Source of the DNA: an uncultured Ruminococcus sp.
GTDB taxonomy: Bacteria; Bacillota; Clostridia; Oscillospirales; Acutalibacteraceae
Reading direction: 5' to 3'
DNA length: 13,537 nucleotides
Assembly: GCA_902772795.1 (NCBI GenBank)
Contig: CACYBZ010000265.1
Location: 1-13,537, forward strand
How positions within the stretch are numbered: position 1 is the first letter of the stretch; each line of letters starts with the position of its first letter. The translations under genes were made by a program, and so were the position numbers. Below are positions 1 through 7,794 of the stretch, piece by piece. The notes under the pieces were generated by a model. That model was not told the origin of the DNA, searched no databases, and was given only the letters and a program-made list of their open reading frames with translations.

Positions 1-60
1 GTAAAGGCGGATACGGACATAAAGAAAGACAGTTTTGTTATCAGGGCAGAGAATGTTTAA
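1..60 (+). CDS. C-terminal end of an unidentified upstream gene (partial)
   Basis: The first frame is open from base 1 and ends at a TAA at 58-60, giving a 19-residue tail (VKADTDIKKDSFVIRAENV). The beginning lies outside the window. I do not recognise the family. In many Bacillota rnc lies upstream of smc, but this tail does not look like the end of an RNase III. The stop codon lies in the outer stem of the repeat that starts at 56, so the repeat may have supplied it. A second frame (bases 3-118) is also open across the repeat and cannot be excluded from so little sequence. Confidence 0.35.
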   Translation, partial: VKADTDIKKDSFVIRAENV

Positions 61-165
61 GGGTTTCGCCCTTAAAAATCCCACAAGGGGCGTTGCCCCT
101 TGACCCCACGAACTTTTGAAAAAGTTCGACAAAACTTTTCGGGAAAATTGGCTGTCGTCAATTTT
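56..165 (-). repeat. Multi-hairpin intergenic repeat, copy 1 (inverted)
   Basis: Read on the minus strand, this 110-bp block matches the copy at 10608-10719 at roughly 95 positions, aligned by eye. In plus-strand order its stems are 56-63/69-76, 84-91/95-102 and 109-116/121-128, a weak 136-140/143-147, and 144-152/157-165 (one G-T pair). The third and last stems differ from the other copies by base changes matched on the opposite arm. The block fills the space between the upstream stop and the smc leader. It encodes no protein that I can see. A REP-like or miniature mobile element, or a structured RNA, are both possible. Confidence 0.85.
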
Positions 166-203
166 GGGACGGTCGTACAGCGAAAAATAACGGAGGTAAG
201 AAT

Positions 204-3200
204 ATGATTTTAAAATCACTTGAAATACAAGGGTTTAAAACGTTTCCCGACAAAACAAAACTGACATTTGACAAAGGGATTACCTCCATAGTCGGCCCCA
301 ACGGCAGTGGAAAAAGCAATATCAGCGATGCTATCCGTTGGGTACTGGGAGAGCAGTCTCCGAAAGCGATACGTTGTTCCCGAATGGAAGATGTTGTATT
401 CAACGGAACAGATTCCCGAAAGAAACAGGGCTATGCACAGGTAACATTGTCTTTTGACAACAGTGACAGAACACTGGCTTTTGACGGTGACGAAGTATCG
501 ATAACCAGACGGTATTACCGTTCGGGTGACAGTGACTATATGATAAATAAAGCATCGGTGCGTTTGAAAGACATTCATGAACTGTTTATGGATACAGGTC
601 TGGGTCGTGACGGATATTCCATGATAGGACAGGGAAAGATAGACAGTATTGTTGCGTCCAAGAGTGAAGACAGGCGTGAAATTTTTGAAGAAGCGTCAGG
701 AATTTCAAGATACCGTTACCGCAAACTGGAGGCGGAAAAAAAACTACAGTCCACAGAAGAAAATCTGGTCAGATTAAGGGATATTCTCAAAGAACTGGAC
801 GACCGTATTGAACCGTTAAGAGTGCAGTCAGAGAAAGCCGAAAAATTTTTGCAGTATGCCGAAGAAAAGAAAGGTCTGGAAATTGCTTTATGGATTGATA
901 CGATAAAGCAGTCAGCGAATGTTCTGCGTGAACAGGAAGAAAAGCTGGAAATTGCGATGTCACAGCACGACAAAGCCGAAAAAGACCTTGAAAATATACG
1001 CAAAGAAAGCGAAAGACTTTCCGCAGAAATCAGTGAGTCGGAAAAGAAGCTGGAAGAAATCCGACAGGAAATAGCGTGCTGTGAAGAACAGACCGCACAG
1101 AAGAAATCAGATGTTTCCGTATCAGAAAATGACATCGAACATAATAACGAGAATATAGAACGTCTGTTACAGGAAAAGGAAACGATTGAGCGTTCCTCAA
1201 AGACGGTTAAAAAAGAAATCGAGGAAAAGAAGCGGAAAACCGCTGAATATGAAACCAAAATCAGTCAGATGAAAACAGAATGTCTGCGAGATGAAGAAGA
1301 ACTTCGGGAAATCATGACCAGTGCCACACAGAAATCAGAACTGTTGCAGGCAATTTCGCTGAAACTTGCCACGCTTACCGCAAAATCAGCAGATATCAAG
1401 GTATCTGCCATGACCAGTATGTCAGCGGTGACGGAGGCAAAAGAAAGAACCGCCACATTAAACAATTCCAAAGCGTCCCGACAGCAGAATATTACAGAAA
1501 CCGAAAAGCGTTGTCAGGATTACGAAACCATGCTGGCACAGGTAACAGAACAGGTGCAGAAACTGACCAATATTCTTTCGGGTTGTCGGCTGAAATTAAA
1601 GAACAGACAGCAGTCCAGAGAAGAATGGAAAGCAGTAACGGATAAATGCAATCTTGACTATCAGGAACGCCTGAGAAGAATCAAAATTCTGGAAGACCTT
1701 GAAAGAAACATGGAAGGTTTTTATAACAGTGTCAAACTGGTGATGAAAGAATCACAGAGAGGAAATCTCCGAGGCATACACGGGCCTGTATCCAGAGTTA
1801 TCAATGTCCCCGAAGAATATACGGTAGCCATAGAAACAGCATTGGGAAATGCCATGCAACACATTGTCACGGACAATGAAGAAAGTGCCAAAAGTGCCAT
1901 TCAGTATCTGAAACAGCGTGACGGCGGAAGAGCAACCTTTCTACCGCTTACCACAATCAAAGGCAATGTGCTTAACGAAAGAGGTCTTGAACAGTGTCAG
2001 GGATTTGTCGGAATAGCCTCAGCGTTGTGCAGTTGCGATGCGATGTATAACGGTATTCTGTATTCTCTTCTGGGAAGAATTGCTGTAGCGGATAATCTCA
2101 GCCATGCGGTTGACATTGCCCGAAAGTACGGTTATAAATTCCGTATTGTCACTGTAGACGGACAGCTGATTAATGCAGGCGGTTCACTGACGGGCGGTTC
2201 ACAGGGAAAGAAGTCAGGACTTTTGTCGAGAGCAGGCGAAATCAAGAAAAACCGTGAAATCGCCGAGGAACTGAAACAGAAATTTGAGAAGTCGTCCGCA
2301 GATTATCAGCAGACCGTCAAAGAATGTGCCAGAGCGGAAGCCGATGTTCTTGCGAACAGTTCAGAATTGTCCAAAGTTCAGCAGGAGAAAGTCAGGATTG
2401 AGGCAGAACTCAGAAGCAGCAGGACGGAACTGGATAATATGAAAACGTCGCTGGAAGAAATTGAAAACGAAATTTCCTTACTGGATATCCGAATGAAAAG
2501 ACAATCCGAAATTCACCGCAGTTCTCAGAGAGAACTGGAAAAAATCACTCTGGAAATTGCCGAAACAGAGAAGCAGTCCGAAACGCTTACAGGCGGACAG
2601 GCACAGCTGACCGAACAGCGTGAGAAAATCTCGAAAAAAATACAGGATATTCGTCTGGAAATCGTCCGTACGGAAAAGGACATTGAAAATATCAAATCAG
2701 AAATCAATCTTGCCCTTACCAACGAAAATACAAAAGAACAACGTAAACAGTCGCTTGACAGTCAGATAACAGACTATCGCCGTAAAAATGACACGATAAA
2801 GGCACATATTGACAGTGTGAATCATTCCATAGAGGAAATCACCTCGCAGATACAGCATTTGCAGACCCGAACAGAAACTGTCAACAGTCAGAAACGTGAC
2901 ACTGAAACGAAAATCGTTCAGTTACGGCAAAGCGAAAGGGATAAACTCAATGAAAGGGAACTGGCAGGCAGAGAGTACGCCAAACTGGAAGAACGTAAAG
3001 TCAACCTGCAAAAGCAGTATGATGACATCATTGCCAAACTCTGGGAAGAATACGAACTCACCCCGAGAGAGGCAGAGAAAAATGCCGTTTCCATTGAAAG
3101 TGTACCCACAGCCAAAAAACGTCTGAATGAATTGAAGTCCGGAATCAGGGCATTGGGAAATGTCAACGTATCAGCGATAGAGGAGTATAAGGAAGTTGCC

Positions 3201-3773
3201 GAACGACATAAATTCATGACGGAACAGGTAGGCGATATCGAGAAGTCAAAAAGCGAAATTCTGAAACTTATCGGTGACCTTACCAAGCAGATGAAAGAAC
3301 TCTTTGTAGAAAAATTCAATAGCATTAACGGGCATTTTTCCAAGACGTTTGTTGAACTGTTCGGGGGAGGAAAAGCTCACCTGGAACTTACCAATCCCGA
3401 GGACGTACTTACCAGCGGAATAGAAATCATTGTTCACCCGCCGGGAAAAATTGTTGTTCATCTGGAGGCACTTTCAGGCGGTGAAAAGGCACTTGTGGCG
3501 ATTGCCTTATATTTTGCCATTATGAAAGTCAGTCCGGCACCGTTCTGTGTCATGGACGAGATAGAAGCGGCTCTTGATGAAGTCAACGTAGACCGTTTTG
3601 CCCAGTACTTGAGGGTCATGAACGACAGAACACAGTTTATTCTTATTACCCACAGACGGGGAACAATGGAAGAAGCCGATGTTCTGTACGGTGTCACTAT
3701 GCAGGATAAGGGCATATCAAAACTGTTATCGTTGAGAGCGTCAGAAGTTTCAGAAAAGCTGAATTTAAAATGA
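204..3773 (+). CDS. smc: Chromosome segregation protein SMC
   Basis: This is the ATPase core of the bacterial condensin, which works with ScpA and ScpB to compact and separate chromosomes. The 1189 residues have the full SMC layout. An N-terminal ABC half carries the Walker A motif GPNGSGKS at about 31-38 and a Q-loop near 143 (YSMIGQGKIDSI). Long Glu/Lys-rich coiled coils follow at roughly 165-515 and 675-1020. The hinge lies at about 520-670, beginning GIHGPVSRVI and ending with glycine-rich GGSLTGGSQG. The C-terminal half carries the signature LSGGEKA near 1089 and Walker B (CVMDEIEAALDE) near 1114. The length is normal for the family. The ATG at 204 follows GGAGGT at 192-197. The next gene's ribosome binding site overlaps the smc stop. 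No convincing promoter is visible upstream. Confidence 0.97.
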   Translation: MILKSLEIQGFKTFPDKTKLTFDKGITSIVGPNGSGKSNISDAIRWVLGEQSPKAIRCSRMEDVVFNGTDSRKKQGYAQVTLSFDNSDRTLAFDGDEVSITRRYYRSGDSDYMINKASVRLKDIHELFMDTGLGRDGYSMIGQGKIDSIVASKSEDRREIFEEASGISRYRYRKLEAEKKLQSTEENLVRLRDILKELDDRIEPLRVQSEKAEKFLQYAEEKKGLEIALWIDTIKQSANVLREQEEKLEIAMSQHDKAEKDLENIRKESERLSAEISESEKKLEEIRQEIACCEEQTAQKKSDVSVSENDIEHNNENIERLLQEKETIERSSKTVKKEIEEKKRKTAEYETKISQMKTECLRDEEELREIMTSATQKSELLQAISLKLATLTAKSADIKVSAMTSMSAVTEAKERTATLNNSKASRQQNITETEKRCQDYETMLAQVTEQVQKLTNILSGCRLKLKNRQQSREEWKAVTDKCNLDYQERLRRIKILEDLERNMEGFYNSVKLVMKESQRGNLRGIHGPVSRVINVPEEYTVAIETALGNAMQHIVTDNEESAKSAIQYLKQRDGGRATFLPLTTIKGNVLNERGLEQCQGFVGIASALCSCDAMYNGILYSLLGRIAVADNLSHAVDIARKYGYKFRIVTVDGQLINAGGSLTGGSQGKKSGLLSRAGEIKKNREIAEELKQKFEKSSADYQQTVKECARAEADVLANSSELSKVQQEKVRIEAELRSSRTELDNMKTSLEEIENEISLLDIRMKRQSEIHRSSQRELEKITLEIAETEKQSETLTGGQAQLTEQREKISKKIQDIRLEIVRTEKDIENIKSEINLALTNENTKEQRKQSLDSQITDYRRKNDTIKAHIDSVNHSIEEITSQIQHLQTRTETVNSQKRDTETKIVQLRQSERDKLNERELAGREYAKLEERKVNLQKQYDDIIAKLWEEYELTPREAEKNAVSIESVPTAKKRLNELKSGIRALGNVNVSAIEEYKEVAERHKFMTEQVGDIEKSKSEILKLIGDLTKQMKELFVEKFNSINGHFSKTFVELFGGGKAHLELTNPEDVLTSGIEIIVHPPGKIVVHLEALSGGEKALVAIALYFAIMKVSPAPFCVMDEIEAALDEVNVDRFAQYLRVMNDRTQFILITHRRGTMEEADVLYGVTMQDKGISKLLSLRASEVSEKLNLK

Positions 3774-3783
3774 GGTATTTTAT

Positions 3784-4155
3784 ATGGGGAATTCCTGTAG
3801 AAATGAAATTTTTGACTATGTAGCGAAGAAATATGAAACCGAACCCGAATACCTTTGGCAGAAATTTCCGCAGTATGCTGTTTTAAGAAACAACAGGAAT
3901 GAGAAATGGTATGCGGTGATAATGAACGTATCCAAAGAAAAATTAGGTCTGAGCGGAAAAGAAAACATGGATATTATCAACATACAGTGTGACGCTATTC
4001 TGATGGGTTCACTTCTCAAAGAGCGTGGATATTGTCAGGCTTATCATATGAATAAGGAAAAATGGATAACCGCTTTTCTTGACGGTACGGTATCTTTGGC
4101 AGAAATTAAACATCTGATAGATTTCAGTTATGAAATCACAGATAGAAAGAAATAA
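3784..4155 (+). CDS. MmcQ/YjbR family (DUF419, CyaY-like fold) protein
   Basis: This small 123-residue protein fits the YjbR/MmcQ family. The recognised pattern is an N-terminal helix (NEIFDYVAKKYETEPEYLW), a strand segment around AVLRNNRNEKWYAVIMNVSKEKLGL at about 34-58, and a C-terminal block AYHMNKEKWITAFLDG at about 86-101 followed by a final helix. Members adopt a double-wing, CyaY-like fold and are often labelled DNA-binding, but their biochemical role is not settled. No membrane segment or signal peptide is seen. GAGG at 3772-3775 overlaps the smc stop and serves the ATG 8 bases later, so translation is probably coupled to smc. Family assignment is fairly sure; the function is unknown. 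Confidence 0.85.
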   Translation: MGNSCRNEIFDYVAKKYETEPEYLWQKFPQYAVLRNNRNEKWYAVIMNVSKEKLGLSGKENMDIINIQCDAILMGSLLKERGYCQAYHMNKEKWITAFLDGTVSLAEIKHLIDFSYEITDRKK

Positions 4156-4172
4156 GTAAGGACGGCGAAATT

Positions 4173-5084
4173 ATGGGATTATTCAAGAAAATAAAAGAGG
4201 GATTAAAAAAGACAAGAGAATCCGTTGTCAATAAGATAGACAGTATGCTGAAGTCGTTTACCAAAATCGACGAAGAACTGTTTGAAGAACTGGAAGAACT
4301 CCTGATAATGGGTGATGTAGGCGTAAATACCGCTACAAAGATAACAGACGAATTACGCAAAAGAGTAAAAAAAGAGGGTGTTACCAATCCCGAAGAGGTT
4401 ATGGGACTGTTGCAGGAAATCACCGCTGATATGTTGCGTGGCGGTGAAGAACTTCATATCAGCACAAAACCTTCTGTTATACTGGTAATCGGTGTCAATG
4501 GTGTAGGAAAGACGACCACTATCGGAAAACTTGCCAACAATCTCAGAAAGCAGGGAAAGAAAGTTATTCTTGCCGCAGCGGATACATTCAGGGCAGCGGC
4601 GATAGACCAGCTGGAAATCTGGGGGGAAAGAGCCAGATGCGATGTCATCAAACAGAAAGAAGGTTCAGACCCTGCGGCGGTAGTTTATGACGCTATTTCA
4701 GCGGCAAAGGCAAGAGGAGCTGATATTATTATAGCTGATACAGCAGGCAGACTCCACAACAAAAAACATCTTATGGGTGAACTTGCGAAAATCAGCAGAA
4801 TTATTGACAGGGAATTGCCTGACGCGGATAAGGAATTTCTGATTGTTCTTGACGCAACGACGGGACAGAATGCTGTCAATCAGGCGAAAGCATTCAAGGA
4901 TTCGACAGGAATAACAGGTATTGTGCTTACCAAACTTGACGGAACAGCCAAAGGCGGTGTAGTCCTTTCCATCAAGGAGGAACTGGGTGTACCCGTCAAA
5001 TATATCGGTGTCGGCGAACAGATGGACGATTTACAGCCGTTTGACGCTGATGATTTTGCACAGGCACTGTTCACAAGAAACTGA
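4173..5084 (+). CDS. ftsY: Signal recognition particle receptor FtsY
   Basis: This SRP-family GTPase receives ribosome-nascent-chain-SRP complexes at the membrane and hands them to the Sec translocon. The 303 residues contain a helical N domain (about 1-95, with [21 protein letters not shown]) and the G domain. Visible motifs are GVNGVGKTT (G1, about 107-115), [14 protein letters not shown] (about 137-150, SRP insertion region), DTAGR (G3, about 189-193) and [10 protein letters not shown] (G4 and closing loop, about 253-262). The long acidic A domain of E. coli FtsY is absent, as in many Gram-positive forms. AAGGA at 4158-4162 precedes the ATG, 17 bases after the previous stop. smc-ftsY adjacency is common in Bacillota, but ylxM and ffh do not follow here. 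Confidence 0.97.
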   Translation: MGLFKKIKEGLKKTRESVVNKIDSMLKSFTKIDEELFEELEELLIMGDVGVNTATKITDELRKRVKKEGVTNPEEVMGLLQEITADMLRGGEELHISTKPSVILVIGVNGVGKTTTIGKLANNLRKQGKKVILAAADTFRAAAIDQLEIWGERARCDVIKQKEGSDPAAVVYDAISAAKARGADIIIADTAGRLHNKKHLMGELAKISRIIDRELPDADKEFLIVLDATTGQNAVNQAKAFKDSTGITGIVLTKLDGTAKGGVVLSIKEELGVPVKYIGVGEQMDDLQPFDADDFAQALFTRN

Positions 5085-5108
5085 GAAAGTAAAGAAAGCG
5101 GTGTTATT

Positions 5109-5717
5109 ATGATGAAAACATTTATTATCGCAAGCAACAACCCGAAAAAGGTCGAAGAACTCAACAGAATTTTAAATCCGCTGGGAATAACGGCAAAGAC
5201 TGCAAAAGAACTTGGTGTCAATCTTGATGAAGTAGAGGAAACAGGTGAAACCTTTATCGAAAACGCAAGACTGAAAGCCAGAGCAACCCGTAAACTGACA
5301 GGTATGCCTTGTATTGCCGATGATTCGGGACTGATGGTAGACGCACTTAACGGACGACCGGGGGTATATTCTGCCCGATATTCGGGAGAGGGAGCAAATG
5401 CCGAAAAAAACAATGCTAAATTGCTTGCAGAAATGCAAAATGTTCCTGTAACCCAAAGAACCGCCAAATTTGTTACTGTTATTTGTTGTATACTGGAGGA
5501 CGGCAAAGAAATCATATCACACGGAGAATGTGTCGGCAGAATAGGTTACAGACCTGTCGGGGAAAATGGTTTCGGATATGACCCGTTGTTCATCATACAG
5601 GACGGCAGAACATTTGCTCAGCTTACGGCAGACGAAAAAGACAAAATCAGTCACAGAGGAAATGCCATAAGAATACTCAAAAAAGAACTGGAAAAATATT
5701 TTTCGGAGGAAAACTGA
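5109..5717 (+). CDS. rdgB: XTP/dITP diphosphatase (RdgB/HAM1 family)
   Basis: This house-cleaning enzyme hydrolyses dITP, ITP and XTP to the monophosphate plus pyrophosphate, keeping deaminated purines out of nucleic acids. The 202-residue length is typical. Family motifs are the N-terminal [10 protein letters not shown] (about 9-18), [22 protein letters not shown] (about 70-91, with the catalytic acidic pair), FGYDPLF near 157, and the C-terminal SHRGNA. Two adjacent ATGs (5109 and 5112) are possible starts. The ribosome binding site is weak (GGTG at 5100-5103), so initiation may rely on ribosomes leaving ftsY 24 bases upstream. The last codons contain a strong GGAGGA for the next gene, with which it shares one base. 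Confidence 0.95.
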   Translation: MMKTFIIASNNPKKVEELNRILNPLGITAKTAKELGVNLDEVEETGETFIENARLKARATRKLTGMPCIADDSGLMVDALNGRPGVYSARYSGEGANAEKNNAKLLAEMQNVPVTQRTAKFVTVICCILEDGKEIISHGECVGRIGYRPVGENGFGYDPLFIIQDGRTFAQLTADEKDKISHRGNAIRILKKELEKYFSEEN

Positions 5718-6025
5718 TGCTGACAAGTAAACAAAGAGCCTATCTCAGAGGGATAGCCAATTCATACGAAACCATACTGATTATCGGAAAAGGCGGAATG
5801 ACAGAAAACGTCATTAAACAGGCTGATGAAGCACTGGAGGCAAGGGAACTGATTAAAGGCAGAGTACTTGAAAATGCCGATATCAGTTCAAGGGAAAGTG
5901 CCGAAGCTATTGCCGAAAAGACCCGTTCAGAAGTTGTACAGGTAATCGGTTCAAAATTTGTGCTTTTCCGACAGAAGAAAAAGGAGTCACAGTTTGTACT
6001 CCCCAAAAGTAAGAAAAAATCATGA
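5717..6025 (+). CDS. yhbY: YhbY-family CRM-domain RNA-binding protein
   Basis: This 102-residue single-domain CRM protein (yqeI in Bacillus) is of a type that associates with pre-50S ribosomal particles. It begins [15 protein letters not shown], carries the GxxG RNA-binding loop as GKGG at 24-27, and has the family segments ALEARELIKGRVLEN and VQVIGSKFVLFRQKKK. A lysine-rich tail ends the protein. GGAGGA at 5705-5710 lies inside rdgB, and the ATG shares its A with the rdgB TGA (TGATG), a classic coupled arrangement. Its own TGA overlaps the nadD ATG. Its place directly before nadD-yqeK-rsfS matches the conserved Bacillota order. Confidence 0.94.
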   Translation: MLTSKQRAYLRGIANSYETILIIGKGGMTENVIKQADEALEARELIKGRVLENADISSRESAEAIAEKTRSEVVQVIGSKFVLFRQKKKESQFVLPKSKKKS

Positions 6026-6678
6026 TGTACAGCAATATTGACTACCGTAACCTGCAGGCAGAAAAAGTTGCTATGTATGGCGGAAGCTTTAACCCTATTC
6101 ATAACGGACATACGCAACTTGTCAGATATTTCATTGACGAACTTGACCTTGACCGTATTTTCATTATTCCTGACGGAACACCGCCTCATAAAAGCAACAC
6201 CGCCATGGTTTCCGCCTTGCACCGCTATAATATGTGCCGACTGGCTACCGAATATATGGACAAGACAGAAGTCAGTGACATAGAAATCAGACGTGAAGGG
6301 AAAAGTTATACTGTTGATACCTTGCGAGTGTTGCAGGAGATGTTTCCGAAAGCCCGACTGTTTCTGATTATGGGAGAAGATATGTTTTTAAGTCTGCACA
6401 CATGGAAAGACTATCGAGAGATTTTCAGATTAGCCATTATCTGTGCGTTGCCCCGTGAGCATAACAATATCAGTCCCATTATGAACTATGCCAAAGCACA
6501 CGAAAACGAAGGATTACAGTTCATCGTATCGGATAAGAAAGTAGCAGAAATTTCGTCCACCGAAATCAGGAACTGTGTCAGAGAAGGTATACCCATAAAA
6601 GACAAAGTCAATAAACGGGTAGCCGAATACATCACAAAAAATTCCTTATATCGAGGTGACATTGAAGTTGGATATTGA
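6022..6678 (+). CDS. nadD: Nicotinate-nucleotide adenylyltransferase NadD
   Basis: This enzyme adenylates nicotinate mononucleotide with ATP to give deamido-NAD, an essential NAD synthesis step. The 218-residue protein has the nucleotidyltransferase motif GGSFNPIHNGH at 20-30, including the HxGH pair (H27, H30). The second signature ISSTEIR is near 176-182. Also typical are IPDGTPPHKS and LFLIMGEDMFLSLHTWKDY. About 13 residues precede the usual start of the fold. The ATG at 6022 overlaps the yhbY stop (ATGA), and a second ATG at 6025 is equally usable. The ribosome binding site is poor, so coupling is likely. The 3' end overlaps yqeK. Confidence 0.95.
   Translation: MMYSNIDYRNLQAEKVAMYGGSFNPIHNGHTQLVRYFIDELDLDRIFIIPDGTPPHKSNTAMVSALHRYNMCRLATEYMDKTEVSDIEIRREGKSYTVDTLRVLQEMFPKARLFLIMGEDMFLSLHTWKDYREIFRLAIICALPREHNNISPIMNYAKAHENEGLQFIVSDKKVAEISSTEIRNCVREGIPIKDKVNKRVAEYITKNSLYRGDIEVGY
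6653..6659 (+). promoter_or_regulatory. Ribosome binding site deciding the yqeK start
   Basis: GAGGTGA is a seven-base match to the 16S anti-Shine-Dalgarno region and lies within the end of nadD. It covers the GTG at 6656 that would give the longest reading frame, so that GTG is unlikely to be used. TTG at 6662 sits 5 bases after the GAGG core; TTG at 6668 sits 11 bases after it. Confidence 0.6.
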
Positions 6679-7255
6679 AGATTACAAGAAAGTTATCAAA
6701 GACCGTATGAGTAAAAAACGGTATATTCACAGTATCAACGTAGCGAAAGCGGGCATACAGCTTGCGGAACGGTATGGAGCAGATGTCGAAAAGGTCAGGA
6801 TTGCCGGAATTTTGCACGATATTACCAAAGAAATGCCCTATGACGAACAGTTGAAAATCATTCAGAGCAGTGGTATAATACTTGACGATGTGCAGGCATT
6901 TTCACCCAAAACGTGGCACGCTGTTTCGGGAAGTATATGTGTCAGAAAAGAACTGGGCATAACTGACGACGACATTCTCAATGCTATCCGCTATCATACC
7001 AGCGGACGTGCAGGAATGAGTCTGCTGGAGAAAGTCATTTTTGTAGCGGACTTTATCGGTGAAGAACGTGATTATAAAGGCGTTGATGTTATGCGTGCCA
7101 AAGCGAAAAAAAGTCTTGAAGAAGCTATGCTGTACGGTGTCAGTTTCAGTATAGAAGACCTGACGCAAAGACAGTGTGCCATAGATAAAAACACCTTTGA
7201 ATTATATAACGAACTGATTATTCAGGGGGAAGAAATCAAAAAAAGAAAGAAGTGA
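6662..7255 (+). CDS. yqeK: YqeK HD-domain phosphohydrolase (bis(5'-nucleosyl)-tetraphosphatase, symmetrical)
   Basis: YqeK proteins are metal-dependent HD hydrolases, and characterised members split Ap4A to two ADP. From the TTG at 6662 the protein has 197 residues. The expected metal ligands are all visible: H23, H52-D53 in GILHDITKE, H86 in TWHAVSG, H112 in IRYHTSG and D130 in VIFVADFIGEER. The start is my choice. GTG at 6656 lies inside the ribosome binding site, TTG at 6662 is well spaced, and TTG at 6668 is a less likely alternative. It overlaps nadD by 17 bases, which implies coupled translation. Placement between nadD and rsfS is the standard Bacillota arrangement and supports the name. 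Confidence 0.92.
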   Translation: MKLDIEDYKKVIKDRMSKKRYIHSINVAKAGIQLAERYGADVEKVRIAGILHDITKEMPYDEQLKIIQSSGIILDDVQAFSPKTWHAVSGSICVRKELGITDDDILNAIRYHTSGRAGMSLLEKVIFVADFIGEERDYKGVDVMRAKAKKSLEEAMLYGVSFSIEDLTQRQCAIDKNTFELYNELIIQGEEIKKRKK

Positions 7256-7259
7256 TTTT

Positions 7260-7613
7260 ATGACATCTTTTGAAACAGCGAAAGCCGTTGCCAAAGCACT
7301 CAGCAATAAAAAAGGAACGAATATCCAGGTCATTAAAATAGATAATATCTCCGTACTTGCCGACTATATGGTTATTGCCACAGGTAACAGCAGTACACAG
7401 GTAAAAGCTCTGGCAGACAACGTGGAATATGAACTGAAAGACATTATCATGCCCAGTCATATAGAGGGATACCGTTCCAATGGCTGGATACTGATGGACT
7501 ATGTGGACGTTATTGTACACGTCTTTGACGAAGAATCCAGAGCATTCTACAATCTGGAAAGACTCTGGAAAGACGGTGAAGTCATAGATATTTCCGATAT
7601 CATTGACGAATAA
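7260..7613 (+). CDS. rsfS: Ribosomal silencing factor RsfS
   Basis: RsfS (Iojap/YbeB/YqeL family) binds uL14 on the large subunit and blocks joining with the small subunit, slowing translation when nutrients are short. The 117-residue protein has the family core: IQVIKIDNISVLADYMVIATGNSSTQVKALADNV split across about 22-55, then GYRSNGWILMDYVDVIVHVFDEESRAFYNLERLW in the second half, with the typical acidic C-terminus. AAGAAG at 7247-7252, at the end of yqeK, is a modest ribosome binding site. The gap to yqeK is 4 bases. This is the last gene of the run that begins with smc; the 181 bases that follow hold a repeat rather than a classic terminator. Confidence 0.95.
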   Translation: MTSFETAKAVAKALSNKKGTNIQVIKIDNISVLADYMVIATGNSSTQVKALADNVEYELKDIIMPSHIEGYRSNGWILMDYVDVIVHVFDEESRAFYNLERLWKDGEVIDISDIIDE

Positions 7614-7628
7614 ATGTATCATGCCTGA

Positions 7629-7776
7629 AAAATCTGCGACAGCAGATTTTACCTGAAATTTAATTCGGGTCAGACCTTTTCAAAGATTTGTGGGGGGGAC
7701 ACAGGGCAAAGCCCCTCGTAAAATTGTCAAGAGCAAAGCACTTGACGCAGGATTTTTAAGGGTAGTAGCCTTTAAA
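7629..7776 (+). repeat. Multi-hairpin intergenic repeat, copy 3 (diverged, expanded)
   Basis: This block keeps the hairpin order of the copy at 10608-10719 but is longer. The first hairpin, 7629-7637/7642-7650, has a 9-bp stem and a GACA loop. It carries C7634-G7645 where the other copy has T-A, a compensated change. A CCTGAAA segment follows, then a decayed middle (7670-7690), a small GGGC-AAA-GCCC hairpin at 7704-7714, an extra hairpin absent elsewhere (7726-7746, one A-A mismatch) and a final GATTTTTAAGGG stem with a bulge (7755-7776). It fills most of the rsfS-leuS gap. The first hairpin could act as a weak terminator for the smc-rsfS run, although no separate T tract follows. Confidence 0.7.
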
Positions 7777-7780
7777 CGGT

Positions 7781-7787
7781 AAGGAGG
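7781..7787 (+). promoter_or_regulatory. Ribosome binding site supporting the TTG start of leuS
   Basis: AAGGAGG lies 7 bases before TTG at 7795. The next in-frame ATG codons fall well inside the synthetase fold, so this site fixes TTG as the start. Confidence 0.8.
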
Positions 7788-7794
7788 AATTTTT

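Noticed and set aside
3..118. Alternative upstream reading frame running through the repeat
   Set aside because: Open by chance over about 38 codons, it would put repeat-derived sequence at the protein end; the frame stopping at 60 is slightly preferred, but neither is certain.
56..165. Intrinsic terminator or CRISPR-like array
   Set aside because: The several hairpins lack T tracts after the stems and are not equal direct repeats with spacers; the whole block recurs as a unit elsewhere.
716..1258. 180-codon minus-strand open frame inside smc
   Set aside because: It is antisense to the Glu/Lys-rich coiled coil, giving a Ser/Phe/Ile-rich sequence with no recognisable domain; smc is certain on the other strand.
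4880..5515. 211-codon minus-strand open frame spanning the ftsY-rdgB junction
   Set aside because: It lies across two clearly assigned genes, is serine/leucine-rich low-complexity and has no family resemblance; a by-product of codon bias.
5740..6222. 160-codon minus-strand open frame over yhbY and nadD
   Set aside because: It overlaps two confidently assigned plus-strand genes and shows no domain of its own.
7614..7794. T-box leader for leuS
   Set aside because: Tempting because of the hairpins before a synthetase gene, but no T-box sequence, specifier loop or following terminator is visible, and the hairpins match the repeat family instead.
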